Assembly (NCBI RefSeq): GCF_902167145.1
Contig: NC_050097.1
Span: forward strand, 109,463,982 to 109,527,981
Source: Zea mays
Taxonomy: Eukaryota; Streptophyta; Magnoliopsida; Poales; Poaceae
Direction: 5' to 3'
DNA: 64,000 nucleotides
Positions 59,590 through 64,000 of the stretch are shown piece after piece. The notes under the pieces were generated by a model, which saw only the letters and a program-made list of their open reading frames with translations, was not told the origin of the DNA and searched no databases. Numbering within the stretch: the first letter of the stretch is position 1; each line of letters opens with the position of its first letter. A program made the translations under genes and the position numbers.

Positions 59590-60726
59590 ATTCTTTTCTA
59601 AGAAGTCTTGAGTTTCCCAAGTAGCTTTGTCTTCCGTGTGTTGGTTCCATTGTATCTTATAAAACTTGAGAGTTCTCCTTCAGGTAATTCTGTCCTTTTG
59701 ATCCAAGACTCAAATAGGATGTTCTAAATATGTCAAGTCTAGTTCTAAGGCAACATCCGTCACTTCAACGGTTCGATCTGGAATGCGAAGACACTTCTTC
59801 AATTGAGATACGTGGAACACATTGTGCACTGCAGACAATGTTTCAGGTAATTGGAGTCGGTATGCCACTAGTCCATATCTTTCAAGGATAGGAAAAGGAC
59901 CAATGTACCGAGGTGCAAGCTTCCCTTTTACCCCGAAACAAGATACACCCTTCATTGGTGAGACTTTCAGGTAGACATAATCTGAAACTTGAAAGTACAA
60001 GGGTTTGCGTCGTTTGTCTGCATAACTCTTCTGTCGAGCTTGGGCTTCTTTCAAATTATGCACTATTCGTTGAACCTTATCTTCTGTTTCCTTTACCATA
60101 TCAGGCCTGAAAAAACATCTTTCACCTGGTTCAGACCAGTTTAACGGAGTACGACATCGTCGTCCATACAAAGCTTCAAAGGGTGCCATCTTGATGCTCT
60201 CTTGATAGCTGTTATTGTATGAGAACTCCGCCAATGGCAAGCATTCATCCCATTTCTGTGGAAATTCTAGAGCACAAGCTCGTAACATGTCCTCATGTAT
60301 TTGATTCACCCTCTCAGTTTGCCCACTGGTTTGAGGATGATAGACCGAACTATGGAGCAACTTAGTATCCAGAGCTTTGTGAAGTTCTTCCCAAAATTTG
60401 GACACGAATTGAGGTCCACGATCCGACACTATGGTCTTCGGAACACCGTGTAAACTAAGAATACGGGCAATTTATAACTCTGCATATGTGGCCACTGTAT
60501 ACTTTACCCTGACTGGAAGGAAATGGGCGATCTTTGTAAGTCGATCAACAATAACCTAGATGGAATCATACCCTTTTGCTGTCCTGGGTAATCCCACAAT
60601 GAAGTCCATACTAATATCCTCCCATTTCCATGTTGGGATAGGTAAAGATTGCAATGGGCCAGCAGTTTTCATATGTATGGCCTTGACATGTCTGCAAGTG
60701 TCGCATTTTGCCACATAGCGTGCAAT
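59590..60726 (-). pseudogene. Chromovirus C integrase and chromodomain
   Basis: Same order as B: MDF.VGLP, SDRGPQF and SGQTERVNQI are readable, then [11 protein letters not shown] and the chromodomain. It is broken by a stop at 60727 (GAA in B, TAA here), a TAG near 60557 where Trp is expected, a TAA near 60473, and stops within the chromodomain before 59710. Some stops present in B are absent here, so the two copies decayed separately. Confidence 0.8.
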
Positions 60727-62989
60727 TTAAATCTTCATCTTCGTCCACCAATAATGTTTCTTTAGATCATGATACATCTTAGTGCTTCCGAGATGAATAG
60801 AATAGCGACTAAGTTGTGCTTCATCTAAAATTTGCTGGCGGACCTCATCATTCTTGGGCACAACTATGCGGTTGTTGAACCATACAATGCCTTGATCATC
60901 TTCTCTAAAATACTTTGCCTTACTGGCCTTTATTTTCTCATGAATGTGTTTCATACCCTCATCATTTCTTTGTGCATCAATTATTCTTTGCAGAAGAACC
61001 GACTCAAGCTTCAAGTGATTTAAAGTTCCATGTTGAATCATTCCCAGGTTCAACTTCTCGATTTCTTGGCATAATGTAATGTCAGAAGTCTTCATCGTAA
61101 GACAATGACAAGAACCCTTGCGACTTAGTGCATCTACCACTACATTGGCCTTGCCTGGGTGATAGTGGATTTCCAATTCATAATCCTTAATCAGCTCGAG
61201 CCATCTCCTCTGCCTCATATTCAGCTCTGACTGGGTAAAGATGTACTTCAAACTTTTATGATCTGTATAGACATGACATGTATTCCCTAGCAGATAATGA
61301 CGCCATATTTTTAGGGCATGAACCACAATAGCTAATTCCAGGTCATGAGTTGGATAATGTTCCTCATGCCGGCGCAACTGTCTTGAGGCGTATGCTACAA
61401 CTTGGCCTTCTTGCATCAAGACACAACCTAAACCACTGCCTGATGCGTCACAATATACATCAAAAGGCTTTTCAATGTTCGGTTGAGCTAATACCATAGC
61501 AGTGGTCAATAACACCTTCAGCTGCTCGAAGGCTTCATTGCATCTTGAAGACCAATTAAATTTGGTATCATTCTTCAATAAACTTGTGATTGGCTTCACA
61601 AGCTTGGAAAAATCTGGAATAAATCGGCGGTAATAACCAGCCAGTCCAAGGAAACTTCGGACTTGATGTACAGTAGTGGGTGGTTTCCACTCCAAAATAT
61701 CCTTGACTTTGCTGGGATCAACCGCAATCCCTTTGCAAGACAATACGTGTCCCAAAAATTGGATCTCCTCCAGCCAAAACGCGCATTTACTAAATTTAGC
61801 ATATAATTGATGCTCCCTTAAGCGTGTTAACACGATCCGCAAATGTCGAGCATGCTCCTCTTCATTCTTGGAATATATCAAAATATTATCAATGAACACC
61901 ACCACGAATTTATCCAACTCGGGCATGAATACTGAGTTCATAAGATATGTGAAGTGGGTGGGAGCATTCGTTAATCTGAAAGACATAACCAGATATTCAA
62001 ATAATCCATACAGCGTAGTGAATGCGGTCTTGGGTATATCTTCGGGTCGGATACGGATCTGATGGTAACCTGACCTGAGGTCAATCTTGGAAAATACCCG
62101 AGCTCCAATAAGCTGATCAAATAAGATAGCAATCCATGGAAGAGGGTACTTATTCTTGATTGTGACCTCATTAAGGGGTCTGTAATCCACGCACATCCGA
62201 AGCATTTGGTCTTCTTCTTGACAAAGATGGCTGGACAACCCCAAGGTGACGAGCTTGGTTGGATGAATCCCTTTTCTAGCAGATCTTGTAATTGTGTCTT
62301 GAGCTCTGCCAACTCATTCAGAGGCATTCGGTACGACCTTCTAGAAATAGGAGCCGTACCGAGCTTCAATTCAATCACAAATTCTACATGTCTCTCTGGA
62401 GGCAATCCAGGCAGATCTTCCGGAAAGACGTCCGGGAATTCACATACTACCGGTATATCTTGGATCTTTGGTATGATAGCTTCATATACTCTGCCAAATG
62501 GTTTGGCTAGACTAGCTACAGGGATGGATAAGAGAACCTCTTCCTGGCCATAGCTCAACCTGATGGTTCTCAGATCATTGTTGAGGATTGCTTTATGCTG
62601 GGCTAACCAATTCATGCCCAGAATTAAATCTATATCTTGGCCTTTCAGAACAATCATATTTGTGGGAAAGTCCCGTTCAGCCAATGTTACGGGCACATGG
62701 AAAGCCACTTCTCTAGTGAATATTTGTCCCCCAGACGAATGAATTATAATCCCTTCCCTTGATTCAATGTATGGAATGCAATATCTATCCACAAACTTCT
62801 TGCTTATAAATGTATCTGAAGCACCAGAATCAAAGAGAATGACTACAGGGTGATTGGCCACGAGAAACGTACCCATCATGACCGGCTCTCCCTCCGGCAT
62901 AGTGGCCACTTGTGTATAATAGATTCGCCCAGTTTTCTTCATATTCTTGCCCGCTGCATTATTTGCCGTGTTTCCCTTGCCTTTGCTGG
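60727..62989 (-). pseudogene. Chromovirus C protease, reverse transcriptase, RNase H; cut by LTR D
   Basis: Protease [34 protein letters not shown], active-site box FIDNILIYS (second Asp changed to Asn), RNase [14 protein letters not shown] and [13 protein letters not shown]. The frame change at about 62210 is the same as in B at 52640. The coding is interrupted at 62990 within the Gag-protease linker (GKGNTANNAAGKN). Gag and the 5' LTR should lie to the right of the window. Confidence 0.83.
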
Positions 62990-64000
62990 TGTCGGTGTTT
63001 TGGGTCCGACCGCGCACCCAGGGTTGCCCCTTGAGGTGCTTTTTGGAGTAGGACATTGTTACCGACTGTAGCTCGATGGTTCGTGCCAGATGCACGAGAG
63101 ACAGTAGACAATCTTGTACAGGTTCGGGCCGCTTTGAGATGCATAACACCCTACGTCTTGGTGTGGATCTTTGGTGTGGCGGGTTACAAGGGAGTTCTCT
63201 AGTACGAGAGATGCTAGAGAGCTGAGTAGATGGCTAAGGAGTGAGATGTTTTTGAGGGGATGCCCCTAGGCCTTATATACTCGACCGTGGGGCGTTACAT
63301 GCGGATATGATAACAATGTGAGCCTAAGAAATAGTGAACCGACTGAGCCTATCTTCCTATAATTCTGCCGACTTATTGCCATTCAGTTCCAATGCCTGAT
63401 GACGCAGCGCGGGAAAGTCGGGTCACTGCTGTGGATGTCGCTCAAATCCGTTGGGCCGTTTGGGCTCGAGTTGATCCAATCTTGCACTGATCCACTTTGC
63501 CGGACGTTCCTCCCAAGGCCCACGAAGGGATGGCCTTGCGAAATATCGGGCCCAAAGCCTTTCGCGAGGTCTTCTAGCCTTCTAGTGGACCCGGGGGTTA
63601 TCTGTCCCCCACAAGCCCCCAATCTTTGAGTTGATTTTGAAATAATCGGCCCAAAGATTCTAGGTCCAGCTTGCAGTTTTTGATTTTGATAATGAATACC
63701 ATAAAAATGGGCCTATCAAGTTGTTGCTTCTGAACTCTGAGTAACTTGGTAAAAAACGATCTTCTGTTATCCTCTCCTGTCATTATTCATCGGTCTTCGC
63801 TTTATTCTTCAGAAATCGGTGTTCTGTCTCGGGTTTATGCCTTGGAGATCAGCATTCTGCTCTCTGGGGTTCATGATTCATTGGGTGCACCGAAGGTGCA
63901 CCCAATGGGTGTAGCCCCCGAGCTTCGAGTGGAATACTGAAAATAATCCACTTGAAGGTCTTCATTTCAAGCTTTTTTAGAAATCATTTTCATCTTCATC
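62990..64000. repeat. LTR D inserted in chromovirus C, right end outside window
   Basis: Homology to B stops exactly at 62989 (TTTGCTGG|TGTCGGTG), and TGTCGGTGTTTTGGGTCC is a typical LTR start. The left flank GCTGG (62985-62989) is the expected target duplication. It includes CCTTATATACTCG at about 63270, CACAAGCCCCCAATC at 63608 and a strong inverted repeat at 63879-63907. No coding seen. Family and orientation are not determined. Confidence 0.7.
63879..63907. repeat. Perfect 13-bp inverted repeat
   Basis: CATTGGGTGCACC (63879-63891), loop GAA, then its exact reverse complement (63895-63907). It could form a hairpin in LTR D RNA or be a transcription-factor palindrome. Confidence 0.9.

Larger units (their letters stand above)
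45844..62989 (-). mobile_element. Tandem chromovirus B/C: LTR-internal-LTR-internal (Del/Tekay-like)
   Basis: LTRs at 45844-49832 and 55424-59403 share ends TGTGA(C/T).GAACCTCC and GGGGTGTTACA. Internal region B (49833-55423) is complete. Internal region C (59404-62989) starts at the same point and in the same orientation, and is cut by another LTR at 62990. So one LTR serves both internal regions. The left flank TGTTA (45839-45843) belongs to A and should reappear to the right of the array. Confidence 0.85.

Overview
This is repeat-dominated plant nuclear DNA from a large grass genome, most likely maize (Zea mays) or a close Andropogoneae relative. I infer this from a CACTA transposon with a tnp2-type transposase, a Tat-lineage Ty3/gypsy element (Huck-like) with an antisense gene, a Ty1/copia Sirevirus, and Del/Tekay-type chromovirus retrotransposons, all nested in one another. 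I see no ordinary host gene, tRNA, rRNA or CRISPR. Almost every coding sequence belongs to a transposable element and most carry breaks.

Layout. 1-7678 is the right part of a CACTA element: left subterminal repeats, a three-exon transposase gene (879-4358), a multi-exon TNPA-like gene (4449-6985), right subterminal repeats and the terminal inverted repeat. 7682-9555 is an LTR remnant followed by a probable solo LTR. 9556-10605 is low-feature DNA with a Mutator-like MITE flanked by a perfect 9-bp target duplication. 10606-33872 is a Tat-lineage gypsy element bounded by the 5-bp duplication ATGTC. It has 1.7-kb LTRs with seven 56-bp repeats, a gag with stop codons, a protease, a pol reduced to its two ends, and a five-exon antisense gene at 30774-27435. 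A Sirevirus (14498-24539) with open gag and pol frames sits inside the gypsy gag. That Sirevirus is followed by a second, truncated Sirevirus leader plus gag and then an 815-bp repeat of the host gag, so the site has been rearranged.

33886-37786 holds a hAT-like MITE, a possible gene fragment, a Helitron 3' terminus and old LTR debris. From 37787 rightwards is a deep nest. An LTR start is interrupted by a CACTA-like end (37861), which is interrupted by chromovirus A (38161-45843, minus strand). A is interrupted in its gag by a tandem chromovirus B/C (45844-62989, LTR-internal-LTR-internal), and C is interrupted at 62990 by another LTR that runs off the window.

Functionally, the retroelement genes encode Gag, protease, reverse transcriptase, RNase H and integrase. 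The chromoviruses add a C-terminal chromodomain. By inspection only the Sirevirus has all catalytic motifs in uninterrupted frames. Elsewhere, in-frame stops (mostly TAG where CAG is expected), single-base frameshifts and active-site substitutions predominate, as expected for silenced, methylated repeats. All domain names and ages here are judged by eye, with no database search.
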